Shown here in pieces: positions 52,167 to 59,907 of a stretch of DNA of 64,000 bases. The translations under genes were made by a program, and so were the position numbers. The stretch spans positions 90,145 through 154,144 of IMG/VR virus record IMGVR_UViG_3300010401_000032; one strand, given 5' to 3'. This DNA comes from a virus. The notes under the pieces were generated by a model. That model saw only the letters and a program-made list of their open reading frames with translations, ran no database searches and was not told where the DNA came from. The number at the start of each line of letters is the position of its first letter. Position 1 is the stretch's first letter.

Positions 52167-53356
52167 CTGCGTCTAATTGGGATAACGTTGGTTTTCATGC
52201 CATAAAATTCACGAGTTTTTCTATTGCGTAGATGCTGTTCTTCTATAGCACCATTTTGCTCTATGATATCCTGCTCTTTATTAATGAGCTTTCTCATGCC
52301 TTGGTTGTTACGAGAGTATACGGCATTCGCCTTTTGTTCTTTTTCTTCACGAGAATACTTGTGCCACGTTCCATAGAGACAGCTATTATCATGCAATATA
52401 CGTTCGCCCAAGTATTTTCCTTTATTTTTCTCCTTGGCTCCGCACGTGCAATCGTTAATATATTCGCCGTCCAGTACGCGGCCCTGTTCTACGTGATCAT
52501 TCATAGTCTCGTCAGTAGTCTTCTTATTAAGATCTCTATTCGCAAGCCATTGATCAAACAAGTCGTCATCCTGAATAGTTTCAAATGACGGCGGTTCGTG
52601 TCCTTCAATAGCAGAGTCATAAACTCTACTCCAGTAAATCAAAAGCCTATGATTAACGGTAAGATCACCAATACTACGATTAAAAATTGAACTGAGATTC
52701 TCTCTACAAATCGTCCAGGTGATACGCCATTCTGGAGAACGAGCTATTTCGCGTATGTCCTTAATTTCCATCATGCCTTCGGACACCATTTCCTGTATGA
52801 GGAAATACAATAGGCTAAAATAATGTTCCTTAAAATAAATGATGGCAGAATCATCGGGTAGGATTTTTCTGCCGTCTGGATAGAATATAACTCTTTGTAA
52901 GAGACAAAGAGATGCAATTTCATGTGCTAGGTATTCTGCACTCGCTCCACGAAATTCAAAACGCTTATGTTGGACAGCAAGCTTTTGTTTCTGTGCTTCG
53001 GCAATTTGCGTCTGGATAATATTTTGACGCGACTTAAACTTCTTTTTTGCCGTGAATTCAGACTCTAAAAAAGCAATGTGATCGTCGATAGTTTTTTCGA
53101 CAAATTCATCCTTGTCTGTCCAATAGCCAGCTAACTTAGCATTAGCGGTAATTTCTTCTTCAGAAGGCACGCCCTGTTGTTTTGACTTATGTATTTCAAG
53201 CTCTCTTTGAATCATATAGTGATTACGATCTTCGAGAGTTAGATCTTTGATAACTACATACGCTAGATCTAATGGACGAGCTATATCATCTGGAATAAGA
53301 ATAATTCTCTTATCCCATAATAGCTTATAAATCCTATCCTGAACCGTCAAAACCAT
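52163..53356 (-). CDS. Hypothetical protein with Cys cluster
   Basis: A 397-residue protein, first gene after the tail-tube terminator. Coiled segments (KKKFKSRQNIIQTQIAEAQK) and a Trp-rich middle (SPEWRITWTICRENLSSIF) precede a C-terminal Cys set, NDCTCGAKEKNKGKYLGERI with a later DNSCLYGTWH, that could bind zinc. I start at the ATG at 53356, which has an AGG 8 bases upstream; GTG at 53365 is the alternative. It may be a tail assembly factor; family unknown. Confidence 0.6.
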   Translation of the reverse strand: MVLTVQDRIYKLLWDKRIILIPDDIARPLDLAYVVIKDLTLEDRNHYMIQRELEIHKSKQQGVPSEEEITANAKLAGYWTDKDEFVEKTIDDHIAFLESEFTAKKKFKSRQNIIQTQIAEAQKQKLAVQHKRFEFRGASAEYLAHEIASLCLLQRVIFYPDGRKILPDDSAIIYFKEHYFSLLYFLIQEMVSEGMMEIKDIREIARSPEWRITWTICRENLSSIFNRSIGDLTVNHRLLIYWSRVYDSAIEGHEPPSFETIQDDDLFDQWLANRDLNKKTTDETMNDHVEQGRVLDGEYINDCTCGAKEKNKGKYLGERILHDNSCLYGTWHKYSREEKEQKANAVYSRNNQGMRKLINKEQDIIEQNGAIEEQHLRNRKTREFYGMKTNVIPIRRR

Positions 53357-53382
53357 ACCTTGCACCTATTGAAAAAGAAAAA

Positions 53383-53420
53383 GGCGGCGGGGTTCACCCC
53401 CTCAGGAATCCCCCGCCGCC
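53383..53420 (-). terminator. Rho-independent terminator after tail tube gene
   Basis: A perfect 10-bp GC stem (53383-53392 with 53411-53420) with an 18-base loop, followed on the minus strand by two T5C runs. It separates the tail-tube gene from the following block and may set a high ratio of tube to later products. Confidence 0.85.
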
Positions 53421-53431
53421 AGTTCGGTATC

Positions 53432-54850
53432 TTAGATACCTAGAGTAGAACGCTTAAATGGCGGGCATCCTACGTTGAAGCGACTGTTACCAGTTGCGAA
53501 CACAATAATTCTATGGTTCGGTTGGAAGAAGTCGTGTGAAACGTTGAATACGTTGAAGCTAGAGTAGTTGTAAGTAACAGTCATACTGTCACCGCCAGCT
53601 TCGCCACCACCTGTTTCTGTGCTGACTAGACGATTAGCATCGCCAAGGTCAACCTGCATACCATCGCAAGTACGAATGATAATCGTATTCGATGCTGTCG
53701 TATTGTCATGTCCTCTGCAACAGTCGATTGCAGATGTTGCATCAACCAAGTCACCCTGAGCGGTAACAACTTCAATTGATGTAGTTGCTTCTAGAGGGAA
53801 TGCAGGAGCTTTGAAGTATGGACGCTTAGATCCAAGTTCGAAGATGTCATTTCTAGAAATTGCGAACGATACTGTAATCGTCTGAATGTGTTCAGCGATG
53901 AAGTCAGTATTCGCATTAGCAATCAATTGTTGAGTACCGGCTAGAGTACCAGGGCCTTGAGCACCGAAGCCACCGTTAACGAACGCGGCGTCGATACCTG
54001 AGACTGATGGTGCAATAACGCCAGGGATGTCGTTAGGTAGAATCGAACGACTAATTTCAACTTCTTCACGACGTTGAATACCAGAGCCTACAACGATGAT
54101 ACCGAAACGATCTTCGCCACCGGCAGTTTCAGCGGCACCACCCTCAACTAGTGCTGAGGTATTGCCGTCGTGTCCGAACACGCCAGAAGGAGTTCCTTCG
54201 GGGGCTTCGGGGTTGTTGCCGTCTTGATCATCGGGCCAAACGACGATTGGGTCTGCGGGACTTCCGCCGTTATTACCGGCAGTAACACCAGACACCGCAA
54301 CCATAACGCCCCAGAGCTTGTCATTACCAACTAAAGTAATGTCTTCTGTTACGAAGCCGTCAATTGGGAACGTGTAAGAAACGTTTGATACATACATACC
54401 GGAAGCTGTACAAATAGATTGTGGCTTGCCGGTTGCACGGAATTTTGTATCCGGATAAATTTCTAAAGCAATATCAACACGGTATGCGGCAGTACGAGCA
54501 ACGATGTCGTTTGCACCCGCCGGATTTGTTACCATAAAGAAGAGTGGTTTACTACCGTCAATTGCCTTCGATAGAGATACTTCAATATCGGGCTGACGTT
54601 CTGAGTACTCGTAAAGCTCTACTTGACCAATTTGGAAAACTTGTTCCAAGTTGAAAGTCGTAGTCATACTCATGCTTTGAAGACCACGCGGCACTTCCCA
54701 TAGACCATTAACTTGATCAACACCTGAGGCGAGCGGACCCGTGCTAAACTCTCTCGAATTTGCGGGTGCTACAGCCCCAGTGGGCGGTGCAGCATTATCT
54801 TTAATGGCAATCTGTTCGATTGCCCAGAAGACGCGATTATTATTAGCCAT
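53432..54850 (-). CDS. Major tail tube protein, probable
   Basis: A 472-residue protein between the connector genes and the tape measure. TTTFNLEQVFQIGQVELYEY and RQPDIEVSLSKAIDGSKPLF match the pattern of large tail-tube proteins, with strands in the order expected of the tube beta-barrel. A middle insert rich in Gly, Asp and Asn (residues about 190-260) is probably an exposed domain. A strong GGAGGG site precedes the ATG, and the gene has its own upstream TTAGTGTATT and a downstream terminator, as expected for an abundant protein. A tail sheath is the alternative, less likely. Confidence 0.65.
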   Translation of the reverse strand: MANNNRVFWAIEQIAIKDNAAPPTGAVAPANSREFSTGPLASGVDQVNGLWEVPRGLQSMSMTTTFNLEQVFQIGQVELYEYSERQPDIEVSLSKAIDGSKPLFFMVTNPAGANDIVARTAAYRVDIALEIYPDTKFRATGKPQSICTASGMYVSNVSYTFPIDGFVTEDITLVGNDKLWGVMVAVSGVTAGNNGGSPADPIVVWPDDQDGNNPEAPEGTPSGVFGHDGNTSALVEGGAAETAGGEDRFGIIVVGSGIQRREEVEISRSILPNDIPGVIAPSVSGIDAAFVNGGFGAQGPGTLAGTQQLIANANTDFIAEHIQTITVSFAISRNDIFELGSKRPYFKAPAFPLEATTSIEVVTAQGDLVDATSAIDCCRGHDNTTASNTIIIRTCDGMQVDLGDANRLVSTETGGGEAGGDSMTVTYNYSSFNVFNVSHDFFQPNHRIIVFATGNSRFNVGCPPFKRSTLGI

Positions 54851-54893
54851 TATTTCCCTCCGTTACTGGGGCACTTTGCAAAGTTATACTAAA

Positions 54894-54917
54894 AAGACGG
54901 CTTGTACTTTGCCGCTT
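54894..54917 (-). terminator. Weak hairpin, possible terminator
   Basis: A short inverted repeat (CGGC with GCCG, 4 bp, plus weaker outer pairs) followed on the minus strand by TCTTTTT. It lies between the 341-residue gene and the tail-tube gene. The stem is short, so termination is uncertain; it may be a leaky attenuator. Confidence 0.4.
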
Positions 54918-54923
54918 ATAGAT

Positions 54924-54933
54924 AATACACTAA
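54924..54933 (-). promoter_or_regulatory. TTAGTGTATT element before tail tube gene
   Basis: Exact decamer on the minus strand, followed by ATC, starting right after the TAA of the 341-residue gene and about 73 bases before the tail-tube ATG. It precedes a weak hairpin, so transcripts from here would carry a structured leader. Confidence 0.5.
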
Positions 54934-55959
54934 TTATAGTATTGGATTCTCGATTGTAGGTAGCGTAGAAATAGGTCCAAAGATATGACCTAATGGTGTA
55001 GTTGGAGCATTTAAGAATGTTTCTACTGTATAAGTGATTATAGCTCTTTCATATTCTTCGGCGGATTGAAGATTACGCGGATTGGCTGTCATGATATTAG
55101 TAATATATCTAACAGGAATACCAGATCCTATAGTCGTGATTAACTCTCTATTTCTCAGCATTTCCTGATATGGAACGTATTCAGGAGATAGAGTGTTGAG
55201 TATACCAGAGAGTGGCAACGGAGCTATATTAAAATCTATCATAGGAATAGCTTTTCGCCATTGACTCGTAATGATATCAATTATATTGTCTCGTTGTAAA
55301 TCGTCCAATGCCCAAACGTGAAATTTAATCTCATCGGTGATGATAGCACTTCTATTGCCCAATTCATATCCTCTTAGATCTCTGCCGTCAACCTCGATAA
55401 ATACTGCTGGAAATGGTTGAGAGCGACCAGACGGATAAACAAGTTGCATAGATGTGAATGGATTGGTCACGTATTGACTCTCGATATATCCATCGCTGAA
55501 TTGTTGATTGAACTGATGTTCAAAACCAACTCTAACTTCTCTAACCGAGAACTCTCCGTTGACTTTTAATGCCGTGGGCTGCGGGGAATTAAAAATGATT
55601 CTACCGTTAATAAAGTCAATAGTGTGCCCAAACTGAGGATCAGTAGTAGGACGAAAACTGCCCTCAATATATACACCAGAGGCCACAACAGGAGGAGATG
55701 AAACGTTCGTACCATCGAGCGGTACGCCAGATTCATAAACCCAATTTCTAAAAGCCGATTGCCAAACTTGACCATCGCTGACTCCAAATAGTGTATCTTT
55801 AGCGGTTGAATCGGGAAGCAAAAGTGACATATCGCTACCGTCATAGAATGGCTGTCCACTGGCAATATTAGTGAATGCACCTTCTCTAAGAAAATGCATA
55901 TCAATAAAAAGCTTCATATTGAGCTTTAAAAGCGAGCGGAGTTTATATTCTAGACCCAT
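54934..55959 (-). CDS. Tail terminator or completion protein-like
   Basis: A 341-residue protein directly upstream of the tail-tube gene, where siphophages encode head-to-tail or tail terminator proteins. GHTIDFINGRIIFNSPQPTA and FIEVDGRDLRGYELGNRS resemble beta-sandwich adaptors. YVPYQEMLRNRELI and TIGSGIPVRYITNIMT follow. Six Ser-Gly dipeptides were counted. Assigned by position only. Confidence 0.5.
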   Translation of the reverse strand: MGLEYKLRSLLKLNMKLFIDMHFLREGAFTNIASGQPFYDGSDMSLLLPDSTAKDTLFGVSDGQVWQSAFRNWVYESGVPLDGTNVSSPPVVASGVYIEGSFRPTTDPQFGHTIDFINGRIIFNSPQPTALKVNGEFSVREVRVGFEHQFNQQFSDGYIESQYVTNPFTSMQLVYPSGRSQPFPAVFIEVDGRDLRGYELGNRSAIITDEIKFHVWALDDLQRDNIIDIITSQWRKAIPMIDFNIAPLPLSGILNTLSPEYVPYQEMLRNRELITTIGSGIPVRYITNIMTANPRNLQSAEEYERAIITYTVETFLNAPTTPLGHIFGPISTLPTIENPIL

Positions 55960-55961
55960 AA

Positions 55962-56513
55962 TTATCCTACATCAATATTCGGTGAGGGGTTTTCGGACTC
56001 TTGAATTTCACGTAATTTTATCATAAGATATCGTCTTACGGTAAATCCAATTGGACGAGTATCCGCAATAGCGTATCTGCGACCTTCAATACTAATACTG
56101 AGGGTCTCTTTTACGTGAGGCAATGCTTCAATAACGACTGTAATCATCGCCTCATTTTCTTTTAAGAATCCTATTCCAAGTTTATCATTAGGTAGATTAA
56201 GACGAGGGCCGACAACAATATGGGCTGTATATTCTACATCACGAGTAGTAATTTTTGTGCCAGGATTTCTGGTGTTCGTGGTTGGAACAGGAACTCTACC
56301 AAAGAATGGATTATATTGTTGTGGAGCATGTTGTGCTTGGGTAACATTATCTTGTTGTATTAATGGCTGTAAATGGAAGAGTACTGGGCCTCTGCGACCG
56401 CCGAGATCTTGAAGTGCTTCATCCATAACAGAATGATAGATATTTTCCAAGAAAGGCATATTAATGATGCCGCTTCCTGCTGTTAGGTCTTCAAAATTAT
56501 TAATCAAAATCAT
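55962..56513 (-). CDS. Head closure or neck protein-like
   Basis: A 183-residue protein with FLENIYHSVMDEALQDLGGR, a Gln- and Pro-rich middle, and a beta-strand half (YTAHIVVGPRLNLPNDKLGI, SISIEGRRYAIADTRPI). It lies in the block between capsid and tail tube, so a head-tail joining role is expected. No diagnostic motif; the 183-residue size fits the class. Confidence 0.5.
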   Translation of the reverse strand: MILINNFEDLTAGSGIINMPFLENIYHSVMDEALQDLGGRRGPVLFHLQPLIQQDNVTQAQHAPQQYNPFFGRVPVPTTNTRNPGTKITTRDVEYTAHIVVGPRLNLPNDKLGIGFLKENEAMITVVIEALPHVKETLSISIEGRRYAIADTRPIGFTVRRYLMIKLREIQESENPSPNIDVG

Positions 56514-57085
56514 GGTTGCACGTATCTAAACTTGACTCTAATTTTTGCATATCCAGGGGTTATTACCTTCACTTGGTCTGCTGGATTATTTTCCCAAACT
56601 ATTTCTTTTGTACACGGATCCATGTATTCACGACTAAAACCTAGGCCACGCATGACTACGATGTGCGGGTCGGCTTTTAATACACTTCTAAATTCGCCTA
56701 TTTTTAAAGTGCCAAATGAAGGATCATTTGTGAAGGTGCCACTTGGTCCTACGTAGGCGTCCATGCCGGGCATCAACTCGCCGACAATATGAAGCCAGTC
56801 CGTGATCCAATCTCCTTCGATACCAACGCCAACAATACTGCATGGTACGTCGGTCATGACACCATTACCTCTATAGGTTCTATGATATTGTCTGCCAAGA
56901 TTCATCCACTCCACATCATTTAATTGGATGCCGAATGGAATAACGTCCGTTGGGTCATATGCATATTGCACTATCGTCATCCCAGATAACGAGCCCAAAG
57001 ATAAACATCCGCCACGTTCTTGCGTAAATGGCGTAATGAAATCTATATTGACCTGTTCGGTCTGTCTAGCAGGTAGGAGAGACAT
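56510..57085 (-). CDS. Beta-rich head or neck protein
   Basis: A 191-residue protein with QVNIDFITPFTQERGGCLSL, TIVQYAYDPTDVIPFGIQLN, CSIVGVGIEGDWITDWLHIV and GMDAYVGPSGTFTNDPSFG. The last parts resemble capsid cement or decoration folds with repeated short strands. Neighbours are head-tail joining genes, so either a decoration or joining role fits. Overlaps the upstream gene by 20 bases. Confidence 0.55.
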   Translation of the reverse strand: MSLLPARQTEQVNIDFITPFTQERGGCLSLGSLSGMTIVQYAYDPTDVIPFGIQLNDVEWMNLGRQYHRTYRGNGVMTDVPCSIVGVGIEGDWITDWLHIVGELMPGMDAYVGPSGTFTNDPSFGTLKIGEFRSVLKADPHIVVMRGLGFSREYMDPCTKEIVWENNPADQVKVITPGYAKIRVKFRYVQP

Positions 57086-57425
57086 TTTGAAGTGCTATCT
57101 TAATTTGATCAACTTTTTTCTTATGTGACCAAGTTTTGTCGTATTTTGAAACCATTAAGGGGCCAATGTTATCTATAGTAGATTCAGGCAACCATCTTAT
57201 TTCGTGATAGGTGAATGCTATTTCTGGAAATGGTTTGCCGAACAGTTTAGATAAAATACCTTCTCTATATGTACAATCGACTAATCCGTCTTTACAAGAA
57301 TTATAAACTTGAAATGGAAGATTAGTTGGTTCTTGACCACATTCCTTGCCGTATATTCTATATATAATACCCGTGTCGGCACGAATATCTAATACCCCGC
57401 GAGGCTTTTTAGCAAAGACGAGCAT
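57066..57425 (-). CDS. Hypothetical protein in head-tail joining block
   Basis: A 119-residue protein with LDIRADTGIIYRIYGKECGQ, several Cys (ECG, NSC, DCT, final TC) and CTYREGILSKLFGKPFPEIA. Not recognised. One base separates it from the stop of the 284-residue gene. Confidence 0.55.
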   Translation of the reverse strand: MLVFAKKPRGVLDIRADTGIIYRIYGKECGQEPTNLPFQVYNSCKDGLVDCTYREGILSKLFGKPFPEIAFTYHEIRWLPESTIDNIGPLMVSKYDKTWSHKKKVDQIKIALQNVSPTC

Positions 57426-57426
57426 A

Positions 57427-58281
57427 TTAATATATCATCTTTCCAAAGTTGCCGGTCATACGGCTTAAGAAGGCTTTTATAGCCGCTTCTAATTCATTGC
57501 GTCTTTGGGTCGCGTCGAACTTGTGCAGATCGGATCTAAATCCAAGACGCGAAGACGAAATAGTAACTGTCACGCCATCGGCGTTAGTAACGGAAATGCC
57601 ATCTTGTCCGACTGACGTACTGAGACCGTCTATTGCCATCAATCTCTTAAGGGCACTGATTTCGCTTTCAAGTATAATAACTTCCATTTGCATAACAACT
57701 AGATCGCAAATTTCGTCGTTATTTGGAGTGATCGTGCCAGCTTCGGGATCGGCAATAATTGGGAATACTTTAATGCGTGGGCCGCCGAAACCACCAGGAA
57801 TACCCTGAGGACGAGAAGTTGGAGAAAGTCCGAGTCTTTGATTAAGTCTTCGAACTGCCTTAACGAGAACTCTTTGTAAGAATTCATCATTAAATATTAC
57901 GCCTGCCGCATCGCCAATGTCTATACGAACTGCGTCATATATGGCACTCGTTTTATCTTCGGGGGGATTGAATCCTATGCTTACAAGCACGTCTTGCACA
58001 ACGAACGTCTCAGAGGCTTTAACTAGGCTATCTAGTAGCGTAATGATAGTCCAATCAACGTGCCATAAACCTAACTGAAATCCAGCAGGAATAATACCCG
58101 AGCCAACATAATGTCCTAATGCTGGATTTAAAGCAACTCCACTAACGGCCGAGGCGTTAGAGGCGTCGAATAATTCAAATCCAACGTATTTTCCACTGAC
58201 AGATGCACCATTAGCGGATAAGAATATATCCAAAGCAGAAGCATCTTGACCAACAGTTAAAACTTTGCTTTCTCCAGACAT
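57427..58281 (-). CDS. Head-tail connector or adaptor-like protein
   Basis: A 284-residue protein immediately after the capsid gene. The N-terminal 100 residues form a beta-type domain (GKYVGFELFDASNASAVSGV) and the rest is helical with FNDEFLQRVLVKAVRRLNQR, in line with connector adaptors of the gp6/gp15 type that carry helical bundles. Strong TTAGGAG site before the ATG. A GTAGTGTATT element and the capsid terminator lie upstream. Confidence 0.6.
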   Translation of the reverse strand: MSGESKVLTVGQDASALDIFLSANGASVSGKYVGFELFDASNASAVSGVALNPALGHYVGSGIIPAGFQLGLWHVDWTIITLLDSLVKASETFVVQDVLVSIGFNPPEDKTSAIYDAVRIDIGDAAGVIFNDEFLQRVLVKAVRRLNQRLGLSPTSRPQGIPGGFGGPRIKVFPIIADPEAGTITPNNDEICDLVVMQMEVIILESEISALKRLMAIDGLSTSVGQDGISVTNADGVTVTISSSRLGFRSDLHKFDATQRRNELEAAIKAFLSRMTGNFGKMIY

Positions 58282-58299
58282 ATGAAGCTCCTAATAAGG

Positions 58300-58309
58300 A
58301 ATACACTAC
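58300..58309 (-). promoter_or_regulatory. GTAGTGTATT element after capsid terminator
   Basis: One mismatch to the decamer. It is followed on the minus strand by CCTTATTAGGAG and then the ATG, 18 bases after the element. It lies just behind the capsid-gene terminator, as expected for a promoter that restarts transcription of the connector genes. Confidence 0.5.
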
Positions 58310-58329
58310 TTATGATCATTGTAAATACA

Positions 58330-58355
58330 GACGGCCACTCATAAGAGTGGCCGTC
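58330..58355 (-). terminator. Terminator hairpin after major capsid gene
   Basis: An 11-bp perfect stem (58330-58340 with 58345-58355) with a 4-base ATAA-type loop, followed on the minus strand by TGTATTTAC, a poor T tract. Probably limits read-through from the highly expressed capsid gene. Confidence 0.75.
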
Positions 58356-58379
58356 CGTAAGTCATACTAAGTCAAGGAC

Positions 58380-59417
58380 TTAGAACTCGCCGATTAGGAC
58401 TCTACGGCTGTCGAGAACGGCGAAGCCGTGCTCCATCCAACCGAAGATTCCGGCTCTTTGCTCGCGATAAAGTGCGGGATCTTCGTACGTCTCAAGTTCG
58501 TAACGAATTGGCATAACGAAACTATCCATTGTGGATAGGTCGAGACCAATGCAGTATTCCTTAAGAGTTGCAGAAGATACGACTGAGTGAGCGTTGCCAA
58601 GAGTTACTTCGAGGAATTCCTCGTACTCTTGACCTTCGCCGAACTCGGTCATTTCGTGAAGAACGACACCGTAAATCTGAGCTAGGCCGTATTCCTTTGA
58701 AACGAAGATTTCACGACGAGTGAACTCGTCGATTTCGTCTACGTCCCAAGCACGAATGTCTTCCATAGCTTCCATAGATAGATAAGTGTCGGTCAAACGA
58801 CCAGCATTACCGTTACCACCGGCACCACGTGTCATCGCAGTCTTCATACGGCTGAGCAATTCCTTTGTGAATTGACCAGCGGCGGCGACTGGAGATAGCG
58901 TAGAACCAGTGAATGGAGCAGTGCCGTTGGCGTGAACAATTAGACCACGACCATCGGCTGCACCAAGAATGGTACGCCAACCGTCGCTATTGATCTTGCG
59001 AACGAAACCAGCTTCATAAACACGAATGGCTCGCATAATAACGTCGAATCGTGCTTCTCTTGCGTACTTCAAAGACCAGTCAATTGAGTTACCAATTGAG
59101 AATGTGGGAACCCACAATTCATCGCCTTCAACGTGACGCTCAGGAACACGACCTTGCTTCGGTAGGGTGAAGGCCATAAACTCGTCTTCTTCACCGGGCT
59201 TAACGAAGTCAAGAGGATAATTTGCTTGGGCACCAGGAGCGAGAACTTGCTTCTCGTAGATGCCACCAAGATTGTCACGATCAAAAATGCCCTGACGAAG
59301 AGGTGCATTTAGTTCGGCTGCCAAAGCCTTCTGTGCTTGACCGCGAACCTCTGTATCAGAGCTTGCAGTAGCACGAAGTGCTTCAATTGCTTCTTGCGGA
59401 TAACGGTTGTAATTCAT
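58380..59417 (-). CDS. Major capsid protein
   Basis: A 345-residue protein in the position of the capsid gene, directly after protease-scaffold and decoration genes and before connectors. GIYEKQVLAPGAQANYPLDF, then TFSIGNSIDWSLKYAREARF and VMRAIRVYEAGFVRKINSDGW give a mostly helical-plus-strand layout typical of HK97-fold proteins with an N-arm and spine helix. An AAGGAG site precedes the ATG. A strong terminator follows. No Ser-Gly dipeptide is seen, unlike the tail proteins. Identification is by position and pattern. Confidence 0.8.
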   Translation of the reverse strand: MNYNRYPQEAIEALRATASSDTEVRGQAQKALAAELNAPLRQGIFDRDNLGGIYEKQVLAPGAQANYPLDFVKPGEEDEFMAFTLPKQGRVPERHVEGDELWVPTFSIGNSIDWSLKYAREARFDVIMRAIRVYEAGFVRKINSDGWRTILGAADGRGLIVHANGTAPFTGSTLSPVAAAGQFTKELLSRMKTAMTRGAGGNGNAGRLTDTYLSMEAMEDIRAWDVDEIDEFTRREIFVSKEYGLAQIYGVVLHEMTEFGEGQEYEEFLEVTLGNAHSVVSSATLKEYCIGLDLSTMDSFVMPIRYELETYEDPALYREQRAGIFGWMEHGFAVLDSRRVLIGEF

Positions 59418-59428
59418 ATAGTTCTCCT

Positions 59429-59896
59429 TTATAGTTCAAGGCTAATCTTTAAGAACCCGTCAGCCGTACGAGCACTAAGTGCTTTACCGACGACTACTCG
59501 TCTGGCAGCAATTTGTTGACGGCTGACTTTTCCATTATCAGCGAGATAGAGTACGTCGCCTGGAGCGTAAGTACCAACTGATGCACCATCGGCTGTAGTA
59601 GTTTCTACGAAGTCAGTCCAGAAATCACCTTCCGTTGCTAGGCCGACAACACTGCCTGCCGAAACAACGTTACGCTGACGATACTCGGGAGCGTTAAAAG
59701 CATTGAGTGCTTCAACGTCGTCCATGAGTAAACCAGCGGGTTTTGAAAGTTGACCTGAAACTGCGGTTGCATTACCGTATTCGCCTAGACCAGCTACACC
59801 GGGAACAAAAGAGATGATACCTCCGCGTTCTGCGACACCAGAAACAGTAACGTCAATATTTGTCTCAAATACTTGACGGCTTTCTTTTAATGCCAT
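59429..59896 (-). CDS. Head decoration protein
   Basis: A 155-residue beta-rich protein directly upstream of the capsid gene. GGIISFVPGVAGLGEYGNAT, SAGSVVGLATEGDFWTDFVE and GTYAPGDVLYLADNGKVSRQ have the short-strand, Gly-rich look of trimeric capsid-stabilising proteins. GGAGGC site 9 bases before the ATG. Decoration proteins often lie in this order (protease, decoration, capsid). Confidence 0.7.
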   Translation of the reverse strand: MALKESRQVFETNIDVTVSGVAERGGIISFVPGVAGLGEYGNATAVSGQLSKPAGLLMDDVEALNAFNAPEYRQRNVVSAGSVVGLATEGDFWTDFVETTTADGASVGTYAPGDVLYLADNGKVSRQQIAARRVVVGKALSARTADGFLKISLEL

Positions 59897-59907
59897 AATA
59901 AGCCTCC

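Noticed and set aside
53432-54850. Tail sheath assignment for the 472-residue gene
   Set aside because: Strand pattern fits a tube protein and I see no second smaller tube gene, baseplate wedge or gp25-like gene that would indicate a contractile tail.
54894-54917. Strong terminator before the tail tube gene
   Set aside because: Only a 4-bp core stem; recorded as a weak hairpin at low confidence.
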